From the NCBI GenBank assembly GCA_965644295.1, contig CBFFRP010000072.1:62001-126000 (forward strand): a stretch of 64,000 bases of DNA, given 5' to 3'. The notes under the pieces are model-generated. The model had not been told where the DNA came from, ran no database searches, and was given only the letters and a program-made list of their open reading frames with translations. Position 1 is the first letter of the stretch. Each line of letters begins with the position of its first letter. This document shows positions 1 through 11,555 of the stretch, piece after piece. The stretch comes from Paraphysomonas bandaiensis. Lineage: Eukaryota > Chrysophyceae. The position numbers and the translations under genes were made by a program.

Positions 1-2780
1 CTCACTCAGCTGGGACGGTGCACTCTCTCGCATCAAAAAAGAATTGGACTACTGTTTTACGTACGGTACGTTTTCACTCGTTGTACATCTTACATCGTCT
101 GATCTTTATATTACTAGATGGAGATGATTACACTGTTGACCAAGTTGAGCTGAAAGTGAAACTAGAGGATATCGTGCAAATGGTAGTATCATTCGGGTCC
201 TATCTCAACGAAAATAGTAAAGAAGGATACGTTGAGATGTTTCTCGACCACGTTGTTCAGTCAGCTAAAGGTATGATTAGTTCAGTGTTCACTGTGGATT
301 TTTAATCCATACTATTTTGTGACAGATAGCACAATGGTTCCTTTAGAGAAAATATCTCGTGTAGGAGTAAAGAGTGAAGCTAAGTGCGCTGGCCGACCAG
401 ATGTTCTGCTGGACTCCCCACTAGTTGTTTCTGCCTTACGGAAAGATCTTGATGAGGAAAGAGAGCTCTCTAGAACTCTTGGGAAAGAGGTTGAAACCAA
501 AAAACATGAGTATGTACTCTCACAAGTCCTTTTGTGACAACACTGATTTCGCTATTTGTCCGTAGGCTGCAAGTGATGCACACTAAATTGTTGGGACTCC
601 AAGCTAGGCTAGAAGACAATCGATCCCATGAGGAGCTTTTGGCATCTAAATTCAATGCCCTTACGAAAAGCATTGAAGATATCAAACTGGTGGGAGAGCT
701 TACGAAAGGTAGAATATTTACATATTTACAATGTTCCGTAAAAGATGACGACAGATGGTGGGAATATCTCTCAGAAGGTTGCGGAAAACAGTTCCCTGCG
801 AAAAGAAATAGCATCATTGAATAGCCAGGTGAAGTATAGTGTTTCCTATATACCTTCTTTCTTTTACCTCGATTCAGTTAAATATTGCTAACAAACGAGC
901 AACTGACGCTGAACGCCGGCTGGAGGAAGCTGTACACCGAGAAACAGATATGCGATCGGAATTAACTACTCTGGAACTGAATTTGAAGCTTAAATTAGAT
1001 AAAAAGAAAGCTACTATTCATGAAATGGCTGAACAAAAACAGGATCTGGAACAGGTGTCAAAAGAGCTGTATGACGAGCTTCAGAATGCTCTGTTGGTCA
1101 GCGCTCGTTTGGAAAAGGATAACGAGGGACTCAGAGACCTTCTTGATGAATACCGCGCCGGAGATGCTAGCGTTGCTGTAGTGAGAGAGAAACTTGAAAT
1201 AGAGTACGAGCGTTCCAAGTCTATGGAGGAAAAGATTGAATCGTTGCAGAAAGATTTGACGACTTTAGAAAAAGCGTACCGAGAAATTGTGAAGGTCAAT
1301 GAGAAGCTGGAGATCGAAATGATGGAAAATCGCGAAGAAAAAGCAAGTCTCCAGTACGAAACGGACCGTCAACGTAACAGATCCGATGTCCTCACGGCTG
1401 ACAACCTAGCGTTGGAGGAGACTGTCCGCAATTTGAAAAATCATATTATGAGACTAAATGACAAAATTGTTGAAATCAAAGGCAATATTAGGGTTTTCTG
1501 TCGCGTTCGGCCCTTGTTTGTGGATGAAATTAACGGCCTAAACATTTCCCAAGCAGATCTGGATTCTCTCGTGAAATATCCAGATTACAATGTTCTGGAC
1601 TTTAACTCTTGCCCATTTGAATTTGACCGAGTTTTTGAGCCTCGCTGTACACAAGAAGATATATTCGAGGAAGTTGAACCATTTGCTCGCTCTGTGATGG
1701 CCGGGTGCCGTGTTTGTGTATTTGCGTAAGTTCTTTTCGGTCATGTATGTGAATTTTGTAATAAATTCGGCTATAGGTATGGGCAAACGTCAAGTGGAAA
1801 AACTCATACAATGGAGGGTACTGAGGATGACTCTGGAGTTAACATAAGGTGTATTGAGCTGCTATTGGAGCTGGGAAAATCCAATACTGAGTACAACACT
1901 GACATCAGCTTGTCTGTTATGGAAATCTATAACGAAAACATTCGGTTAGTTCACAATGTGCTTATATTTATGGGGTGGAGAAATATCTCACACATACGTC
2001 GCTTGCAGGGACCTATTGAGCATGGATACATCGTCGCCTGATGAAACCCTAGAAGTTTGCATGGGTCGTAATGGTACGTATGTGAATGGGCTTAGTGAAT
2101 GGCCGGTACGATGTCGCGAGGAGGCACAGTCTCTTATGGCTCGGGGGTGGAGTAATCGCTTAGTTGGTGTGGGAGATATCAACGAGCACAGCTCGAGGTC
2201 ACACTTAGTTACTCTTATCAAGGTAAGTTCTGTAAATACGTGGTAAATTCGATAGCAGGTGATGTGGCCATTAGGTGGAGCGGATGAATGTTCGGAACGG
2301 GCAGCATTTATCAGGATACCTGTATTTGGTAGACCTTGCTGGCAGTGAGCGAGTCAAGTTGACTGCAGCTAACAGCGTCCGACTACGCGAAGCACAAAAT
2401 ATTAACAAGTATGTGCATGAAGTGCACATGTATAATTGACTATATTGTTTTGATATGAATTCTTGTAGATCACTGAGTACCCTTGGAGAAGTAATCTCCT
2501 CACTTGCTGCTCGGCACAAGCACGTCCCATATAGAAACTCCAAGCTCACATTCGTTCTGCAAGATGCTCTAAGAGAAAGCTCAAAGGTGTTGATGTTTGT
2601 AAATATCAACCCGTCTCCGGTGCATACAGGAGAAAGTACAAGCGCACTACAGTTTGCCACTAGATGCCGGTATGATTATACGATTATTGGTAATTTGGAG
2701 TGATATGGTTACTCAGGTCTGTCGAGCTTGGCCACGCGAAAAGGGCAGTCACATATTATCAGCAGCCCGGGAGTAAGTGA
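1..2780 (+). CDS. Kinesin-14 (C-terminal motor), 5' end outside window
   Basis: Microtubule motor with a long coiled coil followed by a C-terminal motor, the layout of minus-end-directed kinesin-14. Exons read: 1-60, 118-270, 326-509, 566-708, 755-828, 878-1725, 1777-1944, 2009-2222, 2275-2408, 2469-2669 and 2717-2780; all introns are 46-64 bp GT-AG and the phases agree. Exons up to about 1440 encode heptad-rich coiled coil. The neck/motor junction reads GNIRVFCRVRP at about 1486. The P-loop GQTSSGKT is split just upstream by the 1726-1776 intron. Switch I NEHSSRSH (about 2182) and switch II DLAGSE (about 2330) are intact, as is YRNSKLT near 2530. The protein ends only about 20 residues after the motor core. 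The start and any N-terminal domain lie upstream of the window. Likely roles are spindle or cytoplasmic transport. Confidence 0.93.
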
Positions 2781-3618
2781 AATTTTAAAGTCTAGGCGCG
2801 TCATCGTTCGTTGTAAATATAATGTAAATTGCTTTTGATTATATTTGAGATTAAATACTATGGCCAAGTCGTAGTTTAGTTTTGCACGTACTACTATCGA
2901 TACATCTATACAACTAAATCTACTAATATCGTTCAAGAAATATATCTGGAACAAAAATGAAGCAACTGAAATTGGCTGGGTAGAATAATATCTAACTTCA
3001 ATTAGTAAGAAATAGCGCGCTTAAGTAATTCACACAGTCTGACTTGGTTGACTCAATATAATTATTACCAATAAATTGAAAACCAATAAATTGTTACGCA
3101 AGCCTGCTCAATACTCCCCTGAAACTCACTACCTATATACTATATACTTTTCATAGGATATTATTACCGTAGGAAAAATTTAATTTTGGCCCTTTTTGGC
3201 CCTCGGCCCGCATTTGGCCCTCTACTACAACTAACAATAATAACAATAATTCTTAATTAAAAACACACACAACACACACTACAACCACAAGCAACAATAA
3301 CGCACAAAACAATTTCGCAAAAAAACCTTATCTTACCGTAAAGTACAGTGTACAGTACCTATACGGCTACGACATACAGTAATACTAAGTCACATATAGT
3401 TATACTAAGTAATACGACAGACAACGTTGTAGATTAATAGTTAATAATATGCTACGTCAAATAAGTGACAAAAAACGAAGAATCAATCAGACATATTACA
3501 CACTTAAAACGAAGCATACAATAGCAGCTACAGTAAAAAAATTACCCCTGTACATTAGAAAGCAAGTCTACAACACACAATTTGACAAGTTACTCGTGTA
3601 ACTCGATGAGCTACATAT
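2781..3618. other. Intergenic, AT-rich
   Basis: Region between the convergent kinesin and EF-hand genes. It is AT-rich with A-rich tracts. A short run of TTGGCCCT-like repeats lies at about 3186-3222, followed by a CA-rich stretch. No gene or RNA was recognised. Confidence 0.6.
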
Positions 3619-4065
3619 TTAAGAGAGCAAAGTCTTAAACTCTTCAAATTCAATTTCACCGCTACCGTCAGTATCAATCTTGTTGATAAGGTCCTCAATA
3701 TCAATCGTAAGTCCAAAATCATGTTTAATAATTTTAACCAATGTATCACGTTTAACATGACCAGATTTATTCTGTAGACCTCCACATGCAACAAAGGCAT
3801 CAATCATATCACTCTCATCATCAAAATTTTCAGCTCTTTCTTTTTGATTTTCAATAACTTTAAGAAATTCAGCAAAATCAATGGATCCAGACATGTTTTC
3901 ATCTACTTCACTGATCATTTGAAAGAGTTCTTCTTCAGTGGGCTTTTGTCCCATAGCTTCTAATACTTGCCGTAATTCCCATACATCTATAGTGCCACTG
4001 CGATCTTTATCAAATGCAAGAAATGCTTCACGACATCCATCTATTTCTTCTTGACTGAGAACCAT
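3619..4065 (-). CDS. Calmodulin/centrin-like EF-hand protein
   Basis: Single-exon 148-residue protein, the size of calmodulin. Three canonical calcium-binding loops are readable: DKDRSGTIDVWE near residue 20, DENMSGSIDFAE near 56 and DTDGSGEIEFEE near 132. The third position (around residues 95-105) is degenerate and lacks the acidic ligand pattern, so it probably does not bind calcium. The relatively long linker and the phrase MIDAFVACGG distinguish it from true calmodulin. It resembles the calmodulin-like proteins associated with axonemes or the cytoskeleton in protists, but the exact subfamily is not certain. The first ATG is used. Promoter DNA upstream has an ACTGCTGT motif about 100 bp before the start. 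Confidence 0.85.
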   Translation of the reverse strand: MVLSQEEIDGCREAFLAFDKDRSGTIDVWELRQVLEAMGQKPTEEELFQMISEVDENMSGSIDFAEFLKVIENQKERAENFDDESDMIDAFVACGGLQNKSGHVKRDTLVKIIKHDFGLTIDIEDLINKIDTDGSGEIEFEEFKTLLS

Positions 4066-4425
4066 TTGATAGTTTGTTTATTGTATTGTTTAATAGAAGT
4101 GAGTATATGGGTTGGTCAGATATATAGACATACATCCATGGTATGGTGGAGATATATGTGTATGATACTGCTGTCTGTGTCTCTATGCATGTCCACGACT
4201 GCGACCTCGCTACATACATATACGTATACGTATACAAATACTACGTATATATATTTTGTAACGAACAACTTTATTAATTGATAGTATCTTCAATCGTCAA
4301 TAACTGAAAAGGTATCCCATTTCCTACTTATATACGTATACCATAGTATACCTAGTATACCGATACAAAAAAATTAAGATCGAAACGAGATTCGATCCTC
4401 CGCAACACACAAAAAGAGTTTTGAC
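4066..4425. other. Intergenic; promoter of the EF-hand gene
   Basis: AT-rich region with TATACGTATAC-type alternating repeats near 4211-4350. It carries one copy of the ACTGCTGT motif at 4167-4174, which reads on the + strand although the gene is on the - strand. No coding potential was recognised. Confidence 0.5.
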
Positions 4426-4656
4426 CAGGCTTCGGAAATGTTCTTTTTGAAAGTGTATCGCAGTATGAAACCTTGATAAGGTTCACACCGTATGGATAAT
4501 AGAAAGCTACTATTCTCAATCGAGCTTATGGAACTGATATCGCTGCTGTGAGGGTATTCATCATTAGTTTATAGATTTAGTAACACGTTTTCAGTAACAC
4601 TTCCAGTATCGAATGCTACTGGACAACTCGACGGCAGAGATTTTTGGCAGTAACAT

Positions 4657-4681
4657 CGGCCCATGTTACTGGAAATATGAG
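4657..4681. repeat. Perfect short hairpin
   Basis: CAGTAACAT and ATGTTACTG form a 9-bp perfect inverted repeat around a 6-nt spacer, inside the hAT relic. Partial copies of the same word occur a few dozen bases upstream. Function unknown. Confidence 0.5.
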
Positions 4682-4744
4682 AACCGTTTGCAGTGACATC
4701 AGTGACATTGCTAAGTATATGATATTACCGTTATAGTTGTTATT

Positions 4745-4927
4745 GTGTCACATGCAGACGTATATATCAATGTTGACGATGTGGAAAATTTTGATAATGT
4801 TGTTGATGAGGCTGGTGACACTGCGGCCGCTCGCAGTGGAGATCAGCAGCCGGAGCCGGTGGTCAAGTTCAACTCTGCAGCACCATTTCTAAAACTCTTG
4901 AAGGAGAAGGACTTCGCTAAATTATAA
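4745..4927 (+). pseudogene. Short ORF inside the hAT relic
   Basis: A 60-residue open frame with balanced, coding-like composition and an acidic N-terminal half. It may begin after an AG at about 4757 rather than at its own start. It ends exactly where homology to the second hAT copy begins (about 4923). It could be a captured host exon or a remnant of the transposon's own gene. No family was recognised. Confidence 0.3.
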
Positions 4928-5036
4928 TGGCCATTAATACCTACTATCTTAATGCAGAGGTAATATCGCTCATAATAGATAGTGTGGTGCTCCCTTAATT
5001 ACTAATTTTAATTAAATAGCAGAACACGAATTGTAA

Positions 5037-5279
5037 CTACTTCTCGCTCTCTACTGACACATCAGGATCTTCTTGCAAGGCTTCATGGAGGGTATAAGCG
5101 TATAAGCATCCTACAACATGTAATTGGCTCGTAGGAATAGCAACGATTCTAGGCGGTATAGAATATAGAATCATATTTCTACGTTCAGGTGTGATAATCA
5201 ACTTTGCACGACTAAAGATCCTCTCAACAACATTAGCTTGTGCTTCAATATGAACATTAGTTGGACTCATAGGTACCAA
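5037..5279 (-). pseudogene. hAT transposase C-terminal dimerisation fragment
   Basis: An 80-residue frame contains NVVERIFSRAKLIITPERRN. This matches the hAT C-terminal (dimerisation) signature, in which an acidic residue precedes R-x-FS-x-A and then an R-rich turn. The upstream catalytic part of the transposase is missing, so this is a remnant. The same segment recurs in degraded form at about 29255-29390. Confidence 0.75.
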
Positions 5280-5320
5280 GTCGAGCTCTCTTGGTGACCA
5301 TTAACGGTTATCAGGCCTTG

Positions 5321-5885
5321 GTTCTGACATCTACTAAGTCCAAAGCCACAGTATTACTATGTCATTTGAACAGATTGGTGCTAAGTTCACCTTAAAGTTT
5401 AAAAATTGAATGCTTCAGTTTAAGGATTTGACGGTAGTTAAATAAAGTGCAATTATATACGTTAAATATAATTCCCGTGAAGCAAGGGATGAGTTCATGA
5501 GTAATGGGTTTCACCTGACTTGCTGACTGGGAGTACTTAGTAGCGTAGTAGGGCTAGGGAACAAAATACTATTGTTAGATAGCATCTCACCAATAATAAT
5601 ATTGATGGAATTTTTAAACTGGCCCCCAAGTACTATTACAATATATTACTATCCGTGCATAGTTTTTTTTCCTAGGAAACTGGATATAACAAGCACGAAA
5701 ATCAAAACAACGTAGCAAAACGGAACAAATAGCAAAGATTGTTGAAATACATTTGTATAAAAACCTCCTTTATTTAAATATATATAGGTAGCGTAATCAG
5801 GAGATTTTCGCACGCTTCACGGAATCTTGCCAGACATATCCATTTCTATACAAATGACGACTATGGTATCAGTTACGACTACACA
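5321..5885. other. Intergenic, nothing recognised
   Basis: AT-rich DNA between the hAT relic and the 3' end of the phosphatase gene. No ORF, repeat or RNA gene could be supported. Confidence 0.5.
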
Positions 5886-6890
5886 TTACACCAAATCATA
5901 ATGGTGACTAAACCCTTTCTCTTCTTCATCATTTACCACCACGATCCTCACTCCTGCGCCAGGAGTTTTATTATCCGGTTTTGATTTTTCTTTCGCTGTA
6001 GACTCCAGGTTCCAGTTGCACAGTGCACCCGTAATAATCATCGGCATGCCCCATGTGGACTCCGTAACCAAATTCTGGTGATAATGTCCCGCAAAGCAGG
6101 CATCAACGTGATATTCCCTGCACAGGGACATGACCATTGTGCGCTCAGGTAGCTTAATATGAAAGTAAGAATCGGGTATAACCTCACCAGGTTTCCCAGG
6201 TATACTATTCGTCCCCGTAGTGTCCGCCTCAGTTTCAAGTTCGTTATCCAAAAACCAGGGATGATGTCCAAATATGAATATCCTCCGGGCATTCTCTTGG
6301 CGAGCATAAGCTAAACGGGATTCGAGCCATGCATGCTGGGCTTCGAACAAACCCTCCGCCAGAGAATGATCGCTATATAGGTTCGTATTTAGGCAAACTA
6401 TATAAATATCTCTGCACCAAAAAGAAAAGTAATCGTCACCAAATCTTGTCGTAAATCTGTCTATTGAATTCACAGTAGGAACATTTCCAACATCATGATT
6501 GCCACATAAACATAACAGTGGAATTTCAGAATTAAGCTGACTCCATATTCTCTTAAAATCGTCGTACTGCTTATTTTGTATTTCGATACATTCCTCTTTG
6601 GTACCACACGTCCCTTCGAACATTACAGGTTCCATATCGGCAAGATCACCACACATACTAACGAATAGTGGGCGAGGAGAGAGAGAGTTTATATAATTGA
6701 CTGCACGAATGCTATACTCCATCTCAGTATCCCATTCTTTTGACATGGACCATATGCCGAACTGTGTATCAGCTGCAACAACAAAAGAAAATGATGTTGA
6801 TGATTTCTCCACTTCTTTACATGATGATATATTCGAATGTATAAAGGTTCTATTAATCTGTATGCCATTACTAGTAGAGAAAGCAGACAT
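5886..6890 (-). CDS. Calcineurin-like metallophosphatase, CPPED1 type
   Basis: Single-exon 334-residue protein of the calcineurin-like phosphoesterase superfamily. Metal-binding motifs occur in the expected order: AADTQFG near residue 38 (D-x-Q, as in CPPED1-like proteins), CGDLAD near 80, CGNHD near 130, FGHHPWF near 206 and FAGHYHQ near 268. The D-x-Q start, instead of D-x-H, and the PWF after the GHH favour CPPED1, a cytosolic serine/threonine phosphatase that in mammals acts on AKT1. No signal peptide is apparent. Length is close to that of animal CPPED1 (about 310 aa). Substrate here is unknown. Confidence 0.88.
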   Translation of the reverse strand: MSAFSTSNGIQINRTFIHSNISSCKEVEKSSTSFSFVVAADTQFGIWSMSKEWDTEMEYSIRAVNYINSLSPRPLFVSMCGDLADMEPVMFEGTCGTKEECIEIQNKQYDDFKRIWSQLNSEIPLLCLCGNHDVGNVPTVNSIDRFTTRFGDDYFSFWCRDIYIVCLNTNLYSDHSLAEGLFEAQHAWLESRLAYARQENARRIFIFGHHPWFLDNELETEADTTGTNSIPGKPGEVIPDSYFHIKLPERTMVMSLCREYHVDACFAGHYHQNLVTESTWGMPMIITGALCNWNLESTAKEKSKPDNKTPGAGVRIVVVNDEEEKGFSHHYDLV

Positions 6891-7488
6891 AGTTAAACAC
6901 TATTGTCTGATATATACTTGTAACTGTGATGTTTTAATTTGATTGAAGTTGATAGTGTGTAATTATCTGTAAGTGTTAATGGATTATATCATATATTAGA
7001 AGTGGTTATATGTGATAGTTTTAAGGATGATTCGAAGGGATTATATAGCGATGCATCCCATCATTCTCTTGGACCTGCTACTGTGTACTAAGTACTGCTG
7101 TGTTCTGGTATGTACTGATATGTACGTTGCTATTTATACGGTGCGTTGGAGGGGAATATGTCTATCCCGACAATTGTAGCAGTACAATTTGTAGTATTCT
7201 GACACAAAAGGTTTACAGTAGAGAGGTACAAACGACATGTACGAATTTACAGTACACGGGTACACAATACCAATGCTACATATACACACACCACATACAT
7301 GTACAGTACATACACATACTTCCATATACTCATACATACACCAGCAGTGTATACCATATAGAGATTATGTACAGCAGATACCATAAGAAACAACACACAC
7401 TAACATCACAATGCTACTAAATCCAATCCTATCATTCCAACAATGACACAATCCTTTCATAACATTATCAGATAACAGTTTTCTTCTC
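6891..7488. other. Bidirectional intergenic region
   Basis: Shared upstream region of the divergent phosphatase and GT64 genes. It contains an ACTGCTGT motif at 7094-7101 and a CA/TA-rich tract at 7270-7350. Open frames here are low-complexity and are not considered genes. Confidence 0.5.
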
Positions 7489-8619
7489 ATGCAAAGGTCA
7501 TCTACCCCTAACCTCTCAAAACTAGAATCAGGTCAATCTGATTCATACGATAAAGATGAACGACAACATAAGAAGCGACCCATTATATTACGTATAACAT
7601 CAGGAAAATTACGTAATTTAATATATTTAATGGTGTTTAGTGTCTGTATGTATCTGTTTCTTCATGTAATGGAGACTGGATTAGGGTCCATAGCACTTGA
7701 TGATGAGGTTCATAGGACACATAATTCAAAAGAGCATTATACGGTAGTGATTAATACATATGAACGACCAGATATGTTAACTGCTGCGATTGAACATTAT
7801 TCTAAATGCTCTAAAGCCCAATATATACATGTCGTTTGGTCAGAGCCCACACCTCCTTCACGAGAAATGTTGCTTCTCACTTCTAAATATGACGACCCAA
7901 AGGTATGCACTACAGCAGATCCCTTCTTGTCAATGACTGCGTTTTTCACGTATTTATAGGTGTTTATTGATAAACATGAAACTACGAGTCTCAACAATAG
8001 ATTCAAACCTATTGTTGGACCTCACACAGATGGAATATTTGCAGTGGACGACGACATGCGCGTGCCGTGTTTAGAGCTTGATTTCGCATTTGATGTTTGG
8101 CGGAGTAGCCGAAACACTATAGTTGGATTTATGCCGCGTGTGCATGTGAAGGGAACAGGTGATAGACTGACATACCGCGCTTGGTGGCATGTGTGGTGGT
8201 CAGGCTCATATAGCATAATCCTCACCAAGGCTGCATTCCTACACCACATCTACCTGGATATGTATACCAATAAACTCCCCAAAGAAGTTCACTCGTTTGT
8301 GGACACTAACCGCAATTGTGAGGATATTGCAATGCAATTTCTTGTATCGAATCACACTGGTCTTCCTCCTCTTTTTGTCAAGGGTCACCTGAATGATCTT
8401 GGGGCCCTTGGAGGCATCAGTACCTCCCAAAATGTTATCACCGCCTCTCATATGGACGAACGCTCCAATTGTTTGAATGAATTAGTTAAAATTTTTGGTA
8501 AGAATCCTTTAGTAAAGACACATATCGTTGTCGATTCAGTTACGAATAGATGGTCGAATGCTCCTTCGACGTGGTGGGAATACATTTCCTCTGATCTGTG
8601 GAATTTCAATTCAATGTAA
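7489..8619 (+). CDS. GT64 (exostosin-like) glycosyltransferase, type II membrane protein
   Basis: Exons 7489-7902 and 7960-8619, with a 57-bp GT-AG intron in phase 0, give 357 residues. A single membrane segment at about residues 44-62 follows a basic N-terminus, so the enzyme is predicted to be Golgi/ER-anchored with a luminal catalytic domain. The GT64 fold is marked by YTVVINTYERPD near 83, FAVDDDMR (the metal-binding DxD) near 185, the tryptophan-rich acceptor region RAWWHVWWSG near 228 and NCEDIAMQF near 275. GT64 enzymes transfer N-acetylhexosamine in heparan-sulfate or GPI/glycan synthesis. The acceptor in this organism is unknown. The 3' end is complete. Confidence 0.88.
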
Positions 8620-9180
8620 TCTCTTTCTAGAGCGTGTACCAAATGTTCTAGTTGTTTTCCTAATAAATGCTTTTCAGAAGCTAACAATGTTGCTGCAGCA
8701 TTTCTACTCAGGGTGTAATGCATATATGCATATACACTTACTCATATTATTCGCTATTACAGAATAGCAGAATAGCACCTCATTGATACTTTTAACTTAG
8801 CTTGAGAAATCTAGATATTAATGAATTACAAGTGCTAGCTACTAGCGTTAATTAAGCTAAAATCGTTGAGTTAGATTGTATAGTACAGGATACAGTATAA
8901 TTGGCAACTTACACTGTAGTTTTATATTAAATCTCATCCAGTGAGGATGATATTGTTGTATGTTAGACCGCAAGAGTTTCATTTGTCTTCCGTTGACCTT
9001 GAATATTCACAATAACAACTCGTAGTTCTTTGTTGAGCACATCAATGAAATGTTTGAAATTATTAACCTCAACACTTTTCAAAATATTGATGCAGCATCT
9101 GGTTAGCACAAACATCTGTCTATCATATATCTGTCACTCAATTTATTTCCACCTAAGTACTAAATAATAAATTTATTGAA
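8620..9180. other. Intergenic
   Basis: AT-rich. At 9058-9090 there is a stretch (attaacctcaa...aaatatt) that recurs in degenerate form at 9755-9785, just outside the second copy of the 70-bp direct repeat. No gene was recognised. Confidence 0.5.
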
Positions 9181-9750
9181 TGTAGACTAGGTCATTGTTG
9201 ATTTCTTAAAATAAAAACTACGTTAACATTTAAATACAGCGAACTTATTAATACTCCAGCTACTCCAGGCGATATCCACCCCCAGAATTATACCCTTTGC
9301 AAGAGTCCAAACCCGACAGAGACAAGCACAACCACTCCGGAAACAACTCCTCCTTACTTGTGGCCGAAACCCCACCTCGACAACCAGCACCACCTCCACC
9401 ACCGACTTACACTCTCATATACATCTCGCCCCATTCACCCCTCACATAATCCATGGCACAGGCCCGCCAGACACATTGCCCAAAGGTAGACCCCCCGACT
9501 AACCTCAATACAAGGGACGGTTGCACCATGGTGCTCGCAGCGATGCACAAGCAGTCCCGAGACGGTTGCCCGCCACTAGTAGTATATAGCAAGTCCAGTT
9601 ATTAGTTATTAGGTAGTCTATAGATGTATAACTAGTTTCTGTACACAACCGTTCTCATGTAATAATCAGACTTTCCTATATGTAGACTAGGTCATTGTTG
9701 ACTTCTTAAAATAAAAACTACGTTAACATTTAAATACAGCGAACTTATTA
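9181..9750. mobile_element. Direct-repeat-flanked 570-bp element
   Basis: Two 70-bp direct repeats, 9181-9250 and 9681-9750, differ at one base and lie exactly 500 bp apart. Between them sits a C-rich segment (about 9255-9590) whose composition is unlike the AT-rich surroundings. The repeats start with TG, but they end in TTATTA rather than CA, and no clear target duplication was found. A small LTR-like (TRIM) element or a local duplication would both fit. The 61-codon frame at 9407-9592 (- strand) has no recognisable product. Confidence 0.5.
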
Positions 9751-9910
9751 GTAGGTTATTAACCTCAAAGGTCAAATATTTATGATATTCTTCCAGTTGT
9801 TTGAGTACTCAGTTTGGTGTTTTTTAGGTCATATACAAATTTATCAAACAGGTCATGTGGGCAATAGTACTGATTGCACAGTATAAATAACACAACGAAT
9901 CACCGTACAG

Positions 9911-11555
9911 TTACAGTGTAAAGGAAGCATATATTAGCAAGCCGATGATCAAATATGACGCAATAATGGCTGTGTAATTCATGGTTTTCATGAGGAGAAT
10001 GAAAGCTGCAGAAGCAGGACGACGCTCTTTCCCTTCATCTGCAAATTTGACAACAGAGGTAGACGAAACAGAGGACTTTAAGTTTCGTCTACCGCATGTG
10101 AACCGACTTCTTGGAGAATTCATGCACTCTTTAGAGCTGTCCGCAAGAGTCTGCACACTTGCTGTTGCATTCAGAAAGGGTTCTGCGAACGTCTTGACAA
10201 ACCAAAAGTTGCAGCAGATATATGACAGAAACGTTCGTCCTTGACCATGAGGTGTCGACATTAGCTGACGTACATACTCTGGATCACGGTGCCGCACAAT
10301 GGCATCCTTGTAATTTTCTGCCATCTGTTGGAGGATTTTGTTACGCTCGAACCGCCAGGCGCTCTCCCGTGCATTCTTGCTCATCTGTCGACGAAGATTA
10401 TCATCCTGAACCAAGGTTTTAGTGGCCTGATAGAATCCCTCAAGGTCCCCCGGAGCACATGTGTATCCATTAAATCCACTCTGTACTAGATGCCCACTGC
10501 AAGTATCTACCACCACCGATACGCACCCGCTAGCGAGAGCTTCCAGTGTTACATTTCCGAATGTTTCGACGTCACTGGGGAAGAGGAGGATGTCTGCAGA
10601 AGCATAGGCTTCTGCAAGAGACACACCTGAGAGCCACCCTGCGCAACTCACATTTTGCATTTCACTGAGAGTAGCTTCGAAAGTACCGTGTCCAACCACT
10701 ATTCCTTTGGCATTGATGCCCTCACTGTGCAGGCGCTGGACTACGCTTGTCCATATATCTGGTCGCTTCTCTGGCACTAAACGACCAACCCATAGTACCA
10801 AAACATCTTGCTCTGATATGCCCCTAGAGATGCGGAATTCAGAAGATCGGCGGTCAGGAGTGAAGAGCTTGAGATCTACACCGCGGCCCCATTCGATCAG
10901 TTCGGTGTTCCGACCGAAACCTTCTCGTTTCAACTTGTCCAACATAAACGGTGTCTAACATACAGAATTATATATAGGAGGAATAAAACGCTCATGGACT
11001 CACCGGTACATAGACAGCGGGCATTTGCTCGTAGAACCCCTTCAAGTAAACCATAAAACCTGGTTTCAAAATCCATTCAAGGAAGTAATATTTTAAGTAG
11101 TCCGAGTAGTTACTGTGCCATGTAGCCATGTATCCTACATTGTTTCGTTGGCACCAGCGAATTCCATCAAGACTGACCAAATCTGGAACAGTGAAGTGAA
11201 CGCAATTGGGGTTGAATTCCTCGATCTCTCGCAGTGTATTTTCCCCAAGGCTTCCTCCAAATGCATAACCTTCTCCAGCTGCAGTGAATGGGATCTTAAT
11301 ACCTGGGATTATAATAATGTCTTTAGTCTGCTCTGCAGTAAACTCATCCGGAACAGTAGAAGCAATTTTCACAACCGCACCACGAGATCTCAAATGCGAT
11401 TCAAGACGACGAATAGTCAAAGTCACACCGTCTAAAACAAAATAACACGCCGTAAATATTAATATTCGTAGTTCATCATCTCGAGGTCTGTTGTGAGCTT
11501 TCAATTCAGTGATTCCGCCCATTTCCATTTGTTCTTCTTTTGTTGGAACACTCAT
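9911..11555 (-). CDS. GT4-family glycosyltransferase (SQD2/mannosyltransferase-like) with C-terminal anchor
   Basis: Exons 11004-11555 and 9911-10954 with a 49-bp GT-AG intron (10955-11003); 531 residues. The splice rebuilds VYVPTPFM, the usual start of the second GT-B half. The N-terminal Rossmann half begins RILIFTACYF near residue 31. The C-terminal half has VGRLVPEKRPD near 238, GHGTFEATL near 271 and ETFGNVTLEALASG near 316, which is the E-x7-E donor-binding region. These are GT4 hallmarks, closest in style to sulfoquinovosyl- or mannosyl-transferases of lipids. A hydrophobic stretch covers the last about 20 residues and could be a tail anchor. Donor and acceptor cannot be named from sequence. 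An ACTGCTGT motif lies 35 bp upstream of the start. Confidence 0.85.

Larger units (their letters stand above)
4426..5320. mobile_element. Decayed hAT-type DNA transposon, copy 1
   Basis: The right end, TTATCAGGCCTTG at 5308-5320, matches the right end of the better-preserved element at 28571-29771. The interior at about 4923-5250 is homologous to that copy. A fragment of hAT dimerisation domain is encoded at 5037-5279. The proposed left end at 4426 (CAGGCTTCGG) is weaker. It is supported by flanking 8-mers GTTTTGAC (4418-4425) and GTTCTGAC (5321-5328), which differ at one position, as a decayed 8-bp target duplication would. The segment 4426-4920 has no match in the other copy. Confidence 0.5.

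Noticed and set aside
3186-3222. TTGGCCCT repeats as a telomere-like or regulatory array
   Set aside because: Only three imperfect units, with a weakly similar inverted stretch near 36095; too little to support a feature class.
4391-4410. tRNA T-arm-like GATTCGATCC
   Set aside because: No matching T-stem, anticodon arm or acceptor stem could be drawn around it on either strand.
7100-7420. 106-codon ORF in the phosphatase/GT64 intergenic region
   Set aside because: Tyrosine/threonine-rich translation of CA/TA repeats; it lies in the shared promoter.
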